The notes beneath the pieces are model-generated. The model saw only the letters and a program-made list of their open reading frames with translations. It ran no database searches and had not been told where the DNA came from. DNA of 64,000 nt from Limnobacter humi. Its GTDB lineage: Bacteria > Pseudomonadota > Gammaproteobacteria > Burkholderiales > Burkholderiaceae_B. Positions 39,669 through 47,746 of the stretch are shown one piece after another. Each line of letters begins with the position of its first letter. The stretch's first letter is position 1. The stretch is from positions 264,497-328,496 of the forward strand of contig NZ_JANIGO010000004.1 of assembly GCF_024518835.1 (NCBI RefSeq), written 5' to 3'. The position numbers and the translations under genes were made by a program.

Positions 39669-40091
39669 TTACTGGTTGCCCATGTTGAGGGTTTTCAACA
39701 TGAGCGATTTGGCGGTGTTCATCACTTCCGCATTGGTTTGGTAACTGCGGGAGGCTGACAACATGTCCACCATTTCCTCCACTGCATTCACATTGGGCAT
39801 GTACACATAGCCTTCGTCATCGGCCATGGGGTGCTTGGGGTCGTACATTTTTTTGGGTTCGGTTTTGTCGGTGATGATGTCTTTCACGCGCACATCGTCG
39901 GCCAACGCAGCCTTGCCAGGTGCTGCCTTTTGCAACACGGCTTCAAACACCACCTTGCGGGACTGGTACACCTGGTCCGGACTGGATGCAGCGGTATCGA
40001 CGTTGGCCAGGTTGGAGGCCACCGTGTTCAGGCGCTGGGTTTGGGCCTGCATGGCACTGCCGGCGAGTTTGAATGCATCGAACATGGACAT
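39669..40091 (-). CDS. flgC: Flagellar proximal rod protein FlgC
   Basis: Proximal rod subunit of 140 residues, the standard size. The N-terminus reads FDAFKLAGSAMQAQTQRLNTVASNLANVDTA and the C-terminus NVNAVEEMVDMLSASRSYQTNAEVM. GGAGA lies before the start. It is the second gene of the operon. Confidence 0.97.
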   Translation of the reverse strand: MSMFDAFKLAGSAMQAQTQRLNTVASNLANVDTAASSPDQVYQSRKVVFEAVLQKAAPGKAALADDVRVKDIITDKTEPKKMYDPKHPMADDEGYVYMPNVNAVEEMVDMLSASRSYQTNAEVMNTAKSLMLKTLNMGNQ

Positions 40092-40110
40092 GGTGATGGT
40101 CTCCTAAGCC

Positions 40111-40545
40111 TTATTGGTTGCCCGAACCCATGGCCTGCTTCAAGGTCGAAATGCGACCATTGATGCTGCGCAGGGCGGCTTCGTATTTCACGGTGTTTTC
40201 AGCAAATGCGGCGCGTTCACGTTCAATGTCCACGGTGTTGCCGTCGACAGCCGGGTTGTTACCCCGGCGAAACTGCAGCATGGCTTGTGTGGACATGGAC
40301 TGACCGTTACCAGCCATGTGGCCTTTGTGAGTTACCGCCAATGCCGGTGAGGACAAGGAAGACGCTTGGCCCGAGGCCATATCGCCAGTGGCGGCGCGCA
40401 AGGCCTCATTGAACTTCATGTCCACCGCCTTGTAATTGGGCGTGTCCACGTTGGTGATGTTGGAAGTCAGAATTTCTTGGCGACGAGCGCGCAGCTTCAG
40501 CGCCTCGGCAGAGAACTGCATGGTGTCAGCAAGTTTGTCCAGCAT
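40111..40545 (-). CDS. flgB: Flagellar proximal rod protein FlgB
   Basis: First rod protein to join the basal body. It is 144 residues. It shows ALKLRARRQEILTSNITNVDTPNYKA and, at the end, the helix ERERAAFAENTVKYEAAL. AAGGA lies before the ATG. It is the first gene of the flgBCDEFGHIJKL operon and is divergent from flgA; FlhDC probably acts in the 196 bases between them, but I could not identify a confident FlhDC box. Confidence 0.96.
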   Translation of the reverse strand: MLDKLADTMQFSAEALKLRARRQEILTSNITNVDTPNYKAVDMKFNEALRAATGDMASGQASSLSSPALAVTHKGHMAGNGQSMSTQAMLQFRRGNNPAVDGNTVDIERERAAFAENTVKYEAALRSINGRISTLKQAMGSGNQ

Positions 40546-40741
40546 CTGAAAAATCCTTTCTCCACAGGGGGATGAATGGATTATTCATGGGGTGCTGTCC
40601 AATCAAACAGACAATAAAAGGGCATTTACCCGTTCTATTCGAGCGGCACGGACCAGCCTCACCCGCCTACGATGCATGGACGGATCGATGCAATGATCCA
40701 ACTATTTATGGTCTTTAACGGCAGCCATGCCGAAAACTTGA

Positions 40742-41497
40742 ATGAAACGTCAAACCATCCACAGACAACAGACCACCGGTCGAACGCTCCGCAGCACCCT
40801 GCTGGCGGCGGCGGTGTTGCTGGGTGCGGGTTTGCTTGGCTCACCGGTCAGCATGGCTGGAACCCGCGCAGCCAGTGAGGCTCGCTGGGTGACATTGGAC
40901 CGGTTGAATACCTTGATTGACCCAGGCAGCGTGCCCGCTGGCAGTCAGATTGAGGTGAGCCTGGTGAAACAGGACCCCCGACTTGGAGGGGTGGACTGCC
41001 CTTCACCGCTATTGGCCAACACCACGGGCAACCGATTGTGGGGCCGCACCTTTTTGCGCGTGCAGTGCCTGGGCACCGACACCCCTGGCTTCTTCGTGGG
41101 CGTGGATGTCAAAGTGTATGCACCAGTGCTGGTGATGAAAAATGCCGTGGCATCTGGCCAGGATGTGACCAGCAACGATGTTGAATTCAAAACCCTGGAC
41201 ATTGCCCAGTTGGGCACCGGCTGGGTGGCCGAGTTGTCGCACCTGAATCAAAAAACAGCTGCAAGGGCCTTGTGGCCAGGCGCCATTCTGAAACCGGATT
41301 TACTCAAAGGGCAACCCATGGTGAAAAGTGGGGATACCGTGAAAGTGTTGATTCAGGGGCCCGGTTTTTCGATCGGTGGGTCGGCCATCGCGATGGATTC
41401 GGCCGAACAGGGGCAGACCGTCAAGGTGAAAACCCCCCAAGGCAAAGTGCTTCAAGGCATTGCGGTGGAGCCCCTCCAAGTGGAGGTTACCCTTTGA
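40742..41497 (+). CDS. flgA: Flagellar P-ring chaperone FlgA
   Basis: Periplasmic chaperone for FlgI assembly. It is 251 residues. A signal peptide is visible (TLLAAAVLLGAGLLGSPVSMAG), and the C-terminal SAF domain reads PVLVMKNAVASGQDVTSNDVEF, RALWPGAIL, MVKSGDTVKVLIQGPGFSI and GQTVKVKTPQGKVLQGIA. The first ATG is at 40742 and the ribosome site is weak. It is divergent from flgB and followed by flgM, which has its own sigma-28 promoter. Confidence 0.93.
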   Translation: MKRQTIHRQQTTGRTLRSTLLAAAVLLGAGLLGSPVSMAGTRAASEARWVTLDRLNTLIDPGSVPAGSQIEVSLVKQDPRLGGVDCPSPLLANTTGNRLWGRTFLRVQCLGTDTPGFFVGVDVKVYAPVLVMKNAVASGQDVTSNDVEFKTLDIAQLGTGWVAELSHLNQKTAARALWPGAILKPDLLKGQPMVKSGDTVKVLIQGPGFSIGGSAIAMDSAEQGQTVKVKTPQGKVLQGIAVEPLQVEVTL

Positions 41498-41566
41498 TGG
41501 ACTTGTGCAAAGCCCATGAGACGGGTGGTTCAATGCAAAAGAATGGGCATTTCATGGATATTTCGT

Positions 41567-41593
41567 TAAAGTTAGGGCGGGTGTGACCGTTAA
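41567..41593 (+). promoter_or_regulatory. Sigma-28 (FliA) promoter of flgM
   Basis: TAAAGTTA (41567-41574), 11 bases, then ACCGTTAA (41586-41593), against the consensus TAAAGTTT-N11-GCCGATAA. It lies about 47 bases before the flgM start. The spacing is exact and both boxes match well. Confidence 0.8.
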
Positions 41594-41640
41594 ACAGTCA
41601 TGGAAAGCAACCTTAGGCTCTGCCTGAAGCGGAGGACAAC

Positions 41641-41928
41641 ATGAAAATCAACGGAAAATTTGAGCCGGGCACGGTGGACAAACTGGCAAAACCCCAGGGT
41701 GGCGCCAAAGCCAGCAAGACCGACAGTGTCGACAGCAGTGCCAGCGAGAGCGCGGTGACCAAGCTGTCGGGACAGTTTGACGGCATCAAGGGCGCCGAAG
41801 CGCCATTCGACGCGAAACGCGTGGCTGAAATCCAGCAGGCGATTCGTGAAGGCAAGTTTGAAGTCAATGCCGAAGCCGTGGCTTCCAAAGTGATTGAAAG
41901 TGCCCGCGAGTTGCTGGGCCAAAAGTAA
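41641..41928 (+). CDS. flgM: Anti-sigma-28 factor FlgM
   Basis: Binds FliA until it is exported through the finished hook. It is 95 residues, secreted without a signal peptide. The N-terminal half is disordered and rich in K, S and D; the C-terminal sigma-binding half has FDAKRVAEIQQAIREGKFEVNAEAVASKVIE. The start has GGAGG upstream. A sigma-28 promoter precedes it, so FliA and FlgM would form a feedback loop. flgN follows after 18 bases. Confidence 0.95.
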   Translation: MKINGKFEPGTVDKLAKPQGGAKASKTDSVDSSASESAVTKLSGQFDGIKGAEAPFDAKRVAEIQQAIREGKFEVNAEAVASKVIESARELLGQK

Positions 41929-41946
41929 AAGCGCGAGGATTACACC

Positions 41947-42459
41947 ATGTCACACACCGAACAGGCCATCAACCTCTACCGAAACCTGGCGCAGGAATGC
42001 GACATCGCCATGGCGTTGGTGGATGTGCTGCTGGAAGAGCAAGCCTGTCTGGTGAAACTGGAAACCAAGCGCCTGGGTGAACTGGCTCTGCAGAAAGAAG
42101 GCATGATGCTGGAGCTGGAAAAGCGGTATTTGAACAACATCCAGATCGCCCAAAGCCTGGGTTACGAGCCCACGTTGGACGGCATCGCCCATTGGGTGGA
42201 TGAACTGGCCACCGATGAACGTCGCCTTCAAAGCACTTATGCAACCCTGCGGGAAACCTTGCAGCAAGCCCACCGCCTGAACACCGCCAACGGTGAATTG
42301 GTGGCGGAGCAATTGGCCGGCCTGCAGGAGCGAATTTCCATTCTGACGGCCGCCGCTGTGGCTGAACAACAACCCGGCACCGCCAACACCTATGGACCCA
42401 CTGGCTCGCTCAACAGCCTGTCTGGCTCGGGCCTTACGCCCCGCGCGGTAATTCGTTGA
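41947..42459 (+). CDS. flgN: Flagellar export chaperone FlgN
   Basis: Export chaperone for FlgK and FlgL. It is 170 residues, almost all helical (LLEEQACLVKLETKRLGELALQKEGMMLELEKR), with a flexible tail at the end. The identification rests on length, coiled-coil pattern and position directly after flgM. Its 3' end overlaps the convergent receiver gene by 26 bases. Confidence 0.88.
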   Translation: MSHTEQAINLYRNLAQECDIAMALVDVLLEEQACLVKLETKRLGELALQKEGMMLELEKRYLNNIQIAQSLGYEPTLDGIAHWVDELATDERRLQSTYATLRETLQQAHRLNTANGELVAEQLAGLQERISILTAAAVAEQQPGTANTYGPTGSLNSLSGSGLTPRAVIR

Positions 42460-42871
42460 TGGTCATCCAATACGACACCAGCGCTGAGATGCGCGTCAAG
42501 TACTGGTCGAACTGAACCGGTTTGACTGCAAAACTATTAACACCCAATTCGTAAGCCTTTCTTACATCGCTGATCTCACGCGATGACGACAACACCACAA
42601 TTGGCATCGTGTTGAACACGGGTTGGGCGCGCAGGAATTTCAGCACCTCCAAACCATCCAGCTTGGGTAGTTTCAAATCCAGCAACAACAGTTTGGGCAA
42701 ATCCGGAGCACCGTCCTCGCCGGGCTGGTTCATCAACTGTTTGAAATAGTCGATGGCCCGTTCCCCGTCCTCCAGCAGGACCGTGGACGAACTGGCCGAG
42801 GTTTTCCGCACAACGCGTAGCGCCAAATCCGCATCATTGGAATTGTCATCCACCAACACCACATCCGCCAT
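42434..42871 (-). CDS. Single-domain response regulator (Rcp1-like)
   Basis: A 145-residue stand-alone receiver. The acidic pair is in VLVDDNSNDADL, the aspartate in LLLLDLKLPKLDG, and the lysine in FAVKPVQFD. The long DADLALRVVRK start and the DLKLP motif resemble the Rcp1/phytochrome-response class, not CheY. It begins 6 bases after the end of the kinase gene, so it is its likely target. It has no output domain. The pair sits within the flagellar region between flgN and fliA, so a motility role is possible but unproven. Confidence 0.9.
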   Translation of the reverse strand: MADVVLVDDNSNDADLALRVVRKTSASSSTVLLEDGERAIDYFKQLMNQPGEDGAPDLPKLLLLDLKLPKLDGLEVLKFLRAQPVFNTMPIVVLSSSREISDVRKAYELGVNSFAVKPVQFDQYLTRISALVSYWMTINELPRGA

Positions 42872-42877
42872 GGCTTT

Positions 42878-44785
42878 TCAGTCCTTTCTGTCAGGATTGC
42901 CGGCATTATCCGGCAAGGTAAATTCAAACCGGGCCCCCTGGCCCACTTCGCCCAGTGCGCGAATTTCGCCACCGTGACGTTCAATAATCCGTTTCACAAT
43001 CGCCAAGCCCACGCCAGTGCCATCAAAATCTTTTTTGTGATGCAGGCGCTCAAACACGTTGAACAGCTTGTCGGCGTATTTCATGTCAAACCCGGCCCCA
43101 TTGTCCTGCACGCTGAAGCGATAAAACCGCGGCAGCTTTTCACAGGCAATGGTCACCCGGGGTGCATCGGTTCGGGATGAAAATTTCAAGGCATTGTCGA
43201 TGAGGTTCATCCAGACCTGTTTGAGCAACACCGGGTCTGCATGCACCGTGGGCAGTGCAGCAACATCCAGCGTGGCTCGCCGCCGGGCATCCAGCTGATC
43301 GATGATTTGCTCAATCAACTGCTGCTGATTCACCTCCACCCAAGCCACATCGGTGCGCAACAGGCGGGAGAAGTCCAGCAAACCATCAATCAATCCACCC
43401 ATTTGGCGGGCATTGTTGCTGATTCGGTCCAGCAAATGCTGGGCATCATCGGGCAAGTGGTCTTTGAAGTCTTCCCTCAAAATACTGGAAAACCCGTCAA
43501 TGGCGCGCAGGGGTGCCCGAAGGTCATGCGACACCGTGTACGTGAATGCTTCCAGCTCGGAATTGCTGCGTTTCAGTTCGGCTGTTCGGGCCTCAATGCG
43601 CTGTTCCAGTGTGGCATTCAGGGTCTGCAGGTCGTCTTCAAACACGCGGCGTTCCACGCACAACCCCAACACCCGAACCGCCGTCAGCACCCGCAACACA
43701 TCGTCGTGAAACACTTTGGATGTGCCACGTTGGGCCACCATGACCCAGTACTCCGGCTGATTGGGCTCCACCGCTTTGCGAATGGCAACCCAAATGCAAC
43801 TGACCCCCACACGCGTGGTCCAGGCCGGATCAAAATAGTGTTCAGGCTTCATCTGCCCCAACCACACCAAACCTTGCTGATCGTGGCCTTCCAGCGGCAT
43901 GCAATACGCCTCCGGGTTATTCCAAAAAGCCAGGCCCTTGTCCAGCGGCAGGTGCAATTCGGGTGTGGTGCCGCGAATATGCCATTTGGGTACCTGCACA
44001 TTGTCGCGATAGCCCAGCAACACCTCCGTGTGGGCAGTCAGGCAGTTTTTCAACCCCTTGGCGTAAGCGGCGGCCAGTTCGGGCACTGGCGCTGACAACA
44101 ACACCCCTTGCAACAACGAACGCTGCAAAGACAGCATTTGTTCATTGAGCTTTTTCTGGGTGAGATCGGCAGACACGCCCATGTAACCGTGGAAGTGCCC
44201 CTCACTGGAAAAACTGGGGCGACCCGTGGATTCGAAAATAAGGCGGGGCCGATTGGCTGGCCAATATTCAAACAACACCCGGTCAAACGGTTGATGGTCG
44301 TCCAGCAAGGCGCGAAAGCTGTCCCAGTTGTAGCGGGGGTCAATGCATTTTAGGCCCTCCACGTCCCATCGGGCCAGGCCACGAAACGGAAGGTCCTCGG
44401 TCAGTTCACTGCCGGCTTGGTCTCGGCCCCGATAAATAATGCGGGTGATGGCGTGTTGTGGGTCTTGCTGCCAGTACCAGTCACCCGACAACTCCATCAG
44501 CTTGCGCAACTGGCGTTCGGACTGCACCACCTGCCCCAACGCATCAAAGAGGGTGGACAACAGCTTGCGCCCCATGAACAGGGCACTGATGATGCCCAAC
44601 AGGGTCGTGACCAGCATGATGAATTGCCAACTGGATGCGCGGGGGGTGTCGGCTGACATGTAGACGGCAGCCAAGGCCACCGGACCAACAGCGCAGACAA
44701 TAACAATCAGCAGCGCACGGAAAATGCGGGCTCTGGACTGCTCTATGCTGCTGGGCTTTCCAGTGGATGTTGGGCTTGCGGCCAT
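42878..44785 (-). CDS. Membrane sensor histidine kinase (PAS, GAF-like, HisKA)
   Basis: A 635-residue kinase. Two close TM helices near residues 24-45 and 55-75 leave almost no periplasmic part, so it probably senses inside the cell or in the membrane. A PAS domain (about 90-215), a GAF-like segment (about 225-385), a coiled coil (LNATLEQRIEARTAELKRSNSELEAF) and the kinase core follow, with the phospho-histidine in TVSHDLRAPLRAIDGF, NALKFSS, DNGAGFD and GTGVGLAIVKRI. This resembles the phytochrome-like kinase group, although no chromophore cysteine is evident. ATG 44785 is preferred over a TTG two codons earlier. It is paired with the following receiver gene. Confidence 0.9.
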   Translation of the reverse strand: MAASPTSTGKPSSIEQSRARIFRALLIVIVCAVGPVALAAVYMSADTPRASSWQFIMLVTTLLGIISALFMGRKLLSTLFDALGQVVQSERQLRKLMELSGDWYWQQDPQHAITRIIYRGRDQAGSELTEDLPFRGLARWDVEGLKCIDPRYNWDSFRALLDDHQPFDRVLFEYWPANRPRLIFESTGRPSFSSEGHFHGYMGVSADLTQKKLNEQMLSLQRSLLQGVLLSAPVPELAAAYAKGLKNCLTAHTEVLLGYRDNVQVPKWHIRGTTPELHLPLDKGLAFWNNPEAYCMPLEGHDQQGLVWLGQMKPEHYFDPAWTTRVGVSCIWVAIRKAVEPNQPEYWVMVAQRGTSKVFHDDVLRVLTAVRVLGLCVERRVFEDDLQTLNATLEQRIEARTAELKRSNSELEAFTYTVSHDLRAPLRAIDGFSSILREDFKDHLPDDAQHLLDRISNNARQMGGLIDGLLDFSRLLRTDVAWVEVNQQQLIEQIIDQLDARRRATLDVAALPTVHADPVLLKQVWMNLIDNALKFSSRTDAPRVTIACEKLPRFYRFSVQDNGAGFDMKYADKLFNVFERLHHKKDFDGTGVGLAIVKRIIERHGGEIRALGEVGQGARFEFTLPDNAGNPDRKD

Positions 44786-44872
44786 GGGCAAGGCATCACA
44801 AAGTCGAGGGTGAGGTAAGTCTACGCGAGGCGCGCGCCTTTTGGCGAGTGGGGTTTCGCCGAATTCAGGCCT

Positions 44873-45589
44873 TCAATGGTCTTTGAGCTTGGCCCGCAAG
44901 CGACTAACCGCCTGGGTGTGCAACTGGCACACGCGCGACTCAGTCACGCCAAGCACCGCGGCAATTTCACGGAAGTTCAGTTCCTGCTCGTAATACAGAC
45001 CCATGAGCATTTTTTCGCGCTCGGGAAGTTCTTCAATGGCCTTGACCAGTGTGGACCGAAAGCGTTGATCACCCAACATTTCCAGCGGATTGGCCTCTTC
45101 ATCGCCATCCATTTGGCGGTCCAGGTAGCCCTCGCCATCACCGTCTTCAGCATAGTCATCGTAGTACACCAACTGCGCACCCCGCGACTCAAACAGCATG
45201 TCTTGGTACTCCGCCAAGCTCACACCCAGCGTTTCGGCGATTTCAGCTTCGGTGGCGGAACGACCCAGTTTCTGCTCGGTCTTCAAGGTGGCGTTGTCGA
45301 TTTTACGCTGGGCCTGCCGAACGCCCCGTGGCATCCAGTCCGCCTGGCGAAGCTCATCGAGCATGGCCCCGCGAATGCGCTGGCTGGCATAGGTTTCAAA
45401 CTGCGCCCCCTGCCCTTCTTCAAAACGGGAAATCGCGTCCATCAGGCCGATGAGGCCCGCCTGAATCAGGTCGTCGATTTGAACAGAGGCAGGCAGCTTG
45501 GCAATGAGGTGGTGCGCAAGCCGGCGAACCAGTGGAATGTACTGGTCAATTTGCTGCGATTTGTCGAGGGTGCCTTGCGCTGTGTACAT
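44873..45589 (-). CDS. fliA: RNA polymerase sigma-28 factor FliA
   Basis: Directs RNA polymerase to late flagellar genes. It is 238 residues. Region 2 reads VRRLAHHLIAKLPASVQIDDLIQAGLIGLMDAISRFE and SQRIRGAMLDELRQADWMPR, and region 4 reads ELNFREIAAVLGVTESRVCQLHTQAVSRL. I chose ATG 45589, with GGAAG upstream; the frame is open for 18 more codons but these overlap the end of the flhG-like gene. It is the last gene of the flhB-flhA-flhF-flhG-fliA series. Confidence 0.97.
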   Translation of the reverse strand: MYTAQGTLDKSQQIDQYIPLVRRLAHHLIAKLPASVQIDDLIQAGLIGLMDAISRFEEGQGAQFETYASQRIRGAMLDELRQADWMPRGVRQAQRKIDNATLKTEQKLGRSATEAEIAETLGVSLAEYQDMLFESRGAQLVYYDDYAEDGDGEGYLDRQMDGDEEANPLEMLGDQRFRSTLVKAIEELPEREKMLMGLYYEQELNFREIAAVLGVTESRVCQLHTQAVSRLRAKLKDH

Positions 45590-45611
45590 GGAGGGTGTGC
45601 TTCCTGTCTTG

Positions 45612-46373
45612 TTATTCGGCCAGGGCGTGCTCTTCGAGGGCACACACCAGTTTGGCCACTCGCCGTCCTGCGGTCATCATCTCTCGGCCCATCATACTCA
45701 AGGGCTGACCCAAGGCCAAGGCCGGGAGGTGACCGGCATACTGCAGTGGCTGGCTCAAAAACCCCGATGTGGTCTCCAACAGGTTGGCGAACACATGATC
45801 GGCTTCATCCGTCCCTTTCACTCCTGCAACAATAACACGGTGGTGAATGTTTTGATCGACTCCGCATGTATTGCGAATGGCTTGAAACACCCGCGTGACC
45901 GAGTTTGCGGTGGGTTGAACCACCCAATACCAGTCTGACGATGGTGCCAGTTTTGCAGCCAGCTTCCAGGACTCATAGGGCAAGGTGGCGAAATGCCGGT
46001 CACAGGTGACGGGCAGGCGGTGCAGCCTGCTCAGCAACACATCCACCTGGTCCACATTGTGGGCCAGCGCTGACAGACCATGCATGGCTGGGGAGAGGTA
46101 CTGGCCGTCGGCCAGCTCAACCACCTGGTCTTCCAGATTCAACCGGCCTTTGAAAAATTCAATCACGTCCTGGCGGCGGTCTGCCGGCAACAACTGTCGC
46201 AAGCCAGCCACCGAGGCGTCAAACACCAAGGCATTCTGATGCTGGCGGGCATGCCGTTCCAGAATGAAACGGGCCAGGCAAGCAGCATAGTCAAAACCCA
46301 TGTCGCCCAGGATCGGTGTGATCACCGGGCGGGTTTGACCCAACAATTTTCGCAATGTCGTGGCTTGATCCAT
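45612..46373 (-). CDS. flhG: Degenerate FlhG-like protein without P-loop
   Basis: It sits where FlhG (FleN) belongs, between flhF and fliA. It is 253 residues, near the family length. The N-terminus MDQATTLRKLL carries the DQAxxLR motif, which in FlhG is the helix that activates the FlhF GTPase. The MinD-like ATPase body is degenerate: where KGGVGKT should follow the first strand there is VITPILGDMGFDYAACLAR, and the DTPAG switch is also absent (FATLPYE). The later strand VVQPTANSVTRVFQAI and the C-terminal part still align with the fold. I expect no ATP hydrolysis. A longer start at 46433 overlaps flhF and lacks family support. Assignment is by context and the N-terminal motif. Confidence 0.75.
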   Translation of the reverse strand: MDQATTLRKLLGQTRPVITPILGDMGFDYAACLARFILERHARQHQNALVFDASVAGLRQLLPADRRQDVIEFFKGRLNLEDQVVELADGQYLSPAMHGLSALAHNVDQVDVLLSRLHRLPVTCDRHFATLPYESWKLAAKLAPSSDWYWVVQPTANSVTRVFQAIRNTCGVDQNIHHRVIVAGVKGTDEADHVFANLLETTSGFLSQPLQYAGHLPALALGQPLSMMGREMMTAGRRVAKLVCALEEHALAE

Positions 46374-46396
46374 GAGACTCAGTGTAATGAAGCCGC

Positions 46397-47746
46397 TTAC
46401 AAACCAGTCGTGGAGACTTGGGCCATTTTCCACTTCAATTCCTCGTCAGACGAGCTGAAAGCCTGACTGGCCCGGTTTTTTAAAGCGCGGTGCACCAACA
46501 CACGGGCATCGGCCAGGAAAAGGTCTTCAGGCACGCGCTGACCCGTGGCAATGTAATGCAGGCGCAGTTTGTGGCGCATCACCACGTCCAGCACGCCGCC
46601 CAATTTGATGGCCTCATCCAGTTTGGACACAATGGCTCCATCCAGACCCGTGCTTTTGTAATGGCGAACCACGTCGTCCAGGGTTTCGGTTTGGCTGGTG
46701 GCATTCAACAGCAACACACGCTTGACATGGCTGTCAGTCAAAATCTTGGTGTGCTCGGCAACCCGACTGTCGCGCTGGCCCATGCCCACCGTATCGATGA
46801 GGATGAGGCGCTTTCGCTGCAGGCTGGTGCGCAATTGCTGCAGGTCAGCGTGATTTTGTGCGGTGTACACCTGAACGCCCAAAATTTTTCCGTAAATGCG
46901 CAATTGGTCTTGCGCACCAACCCGGTAACTGTCGGTGGTGATCAAACCCAGGGAGTCTGCACCATACTTGACCACACAACGTGCAGCCAGCTTGGCCGTG
47001 GTGGTGGTTTTACCAACACCGGTAGGGCCCACCAGGGCATAAGTGCCACCCGTTTCCACCATGTCGTGTTGGGCATCAACCACCGCCAGGTTTTTCTTCA
47101 GAACGCTTTGTATCCATTCCATGGCTTGGTTCTCAGTCAGACCGGCCGGCAATTTGTCCACCACAGTGCGGGCGAACAATGGCGAAAAGCCAGCATTGCT
47201 CAGGTGGTTCCACAATTCGGCTTTCAATGGATTCTTTTCCAGCGAATCACGCCAGGTCATCAGGTTCATCTGGTCTTTCAGCAGTTGGCGCATCTGCTTG
47301 ATTTCTTCCAGCACAGCAGCCTGCTCGTTGACCATGGCCTGGCTGGCGGCCTGCGCGCGACGGCGTCCCACCTCGGTCATCATGTCGTCGGGCTCAAAAC
47401 GCTGCTCGGGTGCCATGGATGGCGCGCTGGGCGACAACAGGCTACTGCGCTGCGCCGCCACTTGCTGAGCCACCAGATCAGCCCGGCTGGCTTGTGGTGC
47501 GGGTTTACTCAGTGTTTCATACTGCTGTCGTTCGTTGCGCGTCCAGGATGCAGGGCTCACCGTTTGAGCCTGTGGTTTTTCCGCTTGCACAGCCACGTCA
47601 TCCAGGTCCTGCGACGCAGCAGCCAACACCTCTGTTCCGGCAGCGGTGCGCTTGGTGGACAGAATGATGGCATCTTCACCCAGCTCTGCCCGAAGTTTCT
47701 GCAGGGCTTCACGTGTGGTGGAGGCGGTGAATTTTTTCAGCTTCAT
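46397..47746 (-). CDS. flhF: Flagellar biosynthesis GTPase FlhF
   Basis: SRP-type GTPase that places polar flagella. It is 449 residues. The N-terminal basic B domain (MKLKKFTASTTREALQKLRAELG) is followed by a linker, then the NG domain with Walker [39 protein letters not shown] and SKLDEAIKLGG. All G motifs look intact. The start overlaps the flhA stop by 4 bases. Its presence, with an altered FlhG, suggests polar flagellation despite the flhDC regulator (inference). Confidence 0.96.
   Translation of the reverse strand: MKLKKFTASTTREALQKLRAELGEDAIILSTKRTAAGTEVLAAASQDLDDVAVQAEKPQAQTVSPASWTRNERQQYETLSKPAPQASRADLVAQQVAAQRSSLLSPSAPSMAPEQRFEPDDMMTEVGRRRAQAASQAMVNEQAAVLEEIKQMRQLLKDQMNLMTWRDSLEKNPLKAELWNHLSNAGFSPLFARTVVDKLPAGLTENQAMEWIQSVLKKNLAVVDAQHDMVETGGTYALVGPTGVGKTTTTAKLAARCVVKYGADSLGLITTDSYRVGAQDQLRIYGKILGVQVYTAQNHADLQQLRTSLQRKRLILIDTVGMGQRDSRVAEHTKILTDSHVKRVLLLNATSQTETLDDVVRHYKSTGLDGAIVSKLDEAIKLGGVLDVVMRHKLRLHYIATGQRVPEDLFLADARVLVHRALKNRASQAFSSSDEELKWKMAQVSTTGL

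Noticed and set aside
46374..46433. Longer start for the FlhG-like gene
   Set aside because: The 20 extra codons overlap the end of flhF and precede the family N-terminus DQAxxLR; FlhG proteins begin close to that motif.
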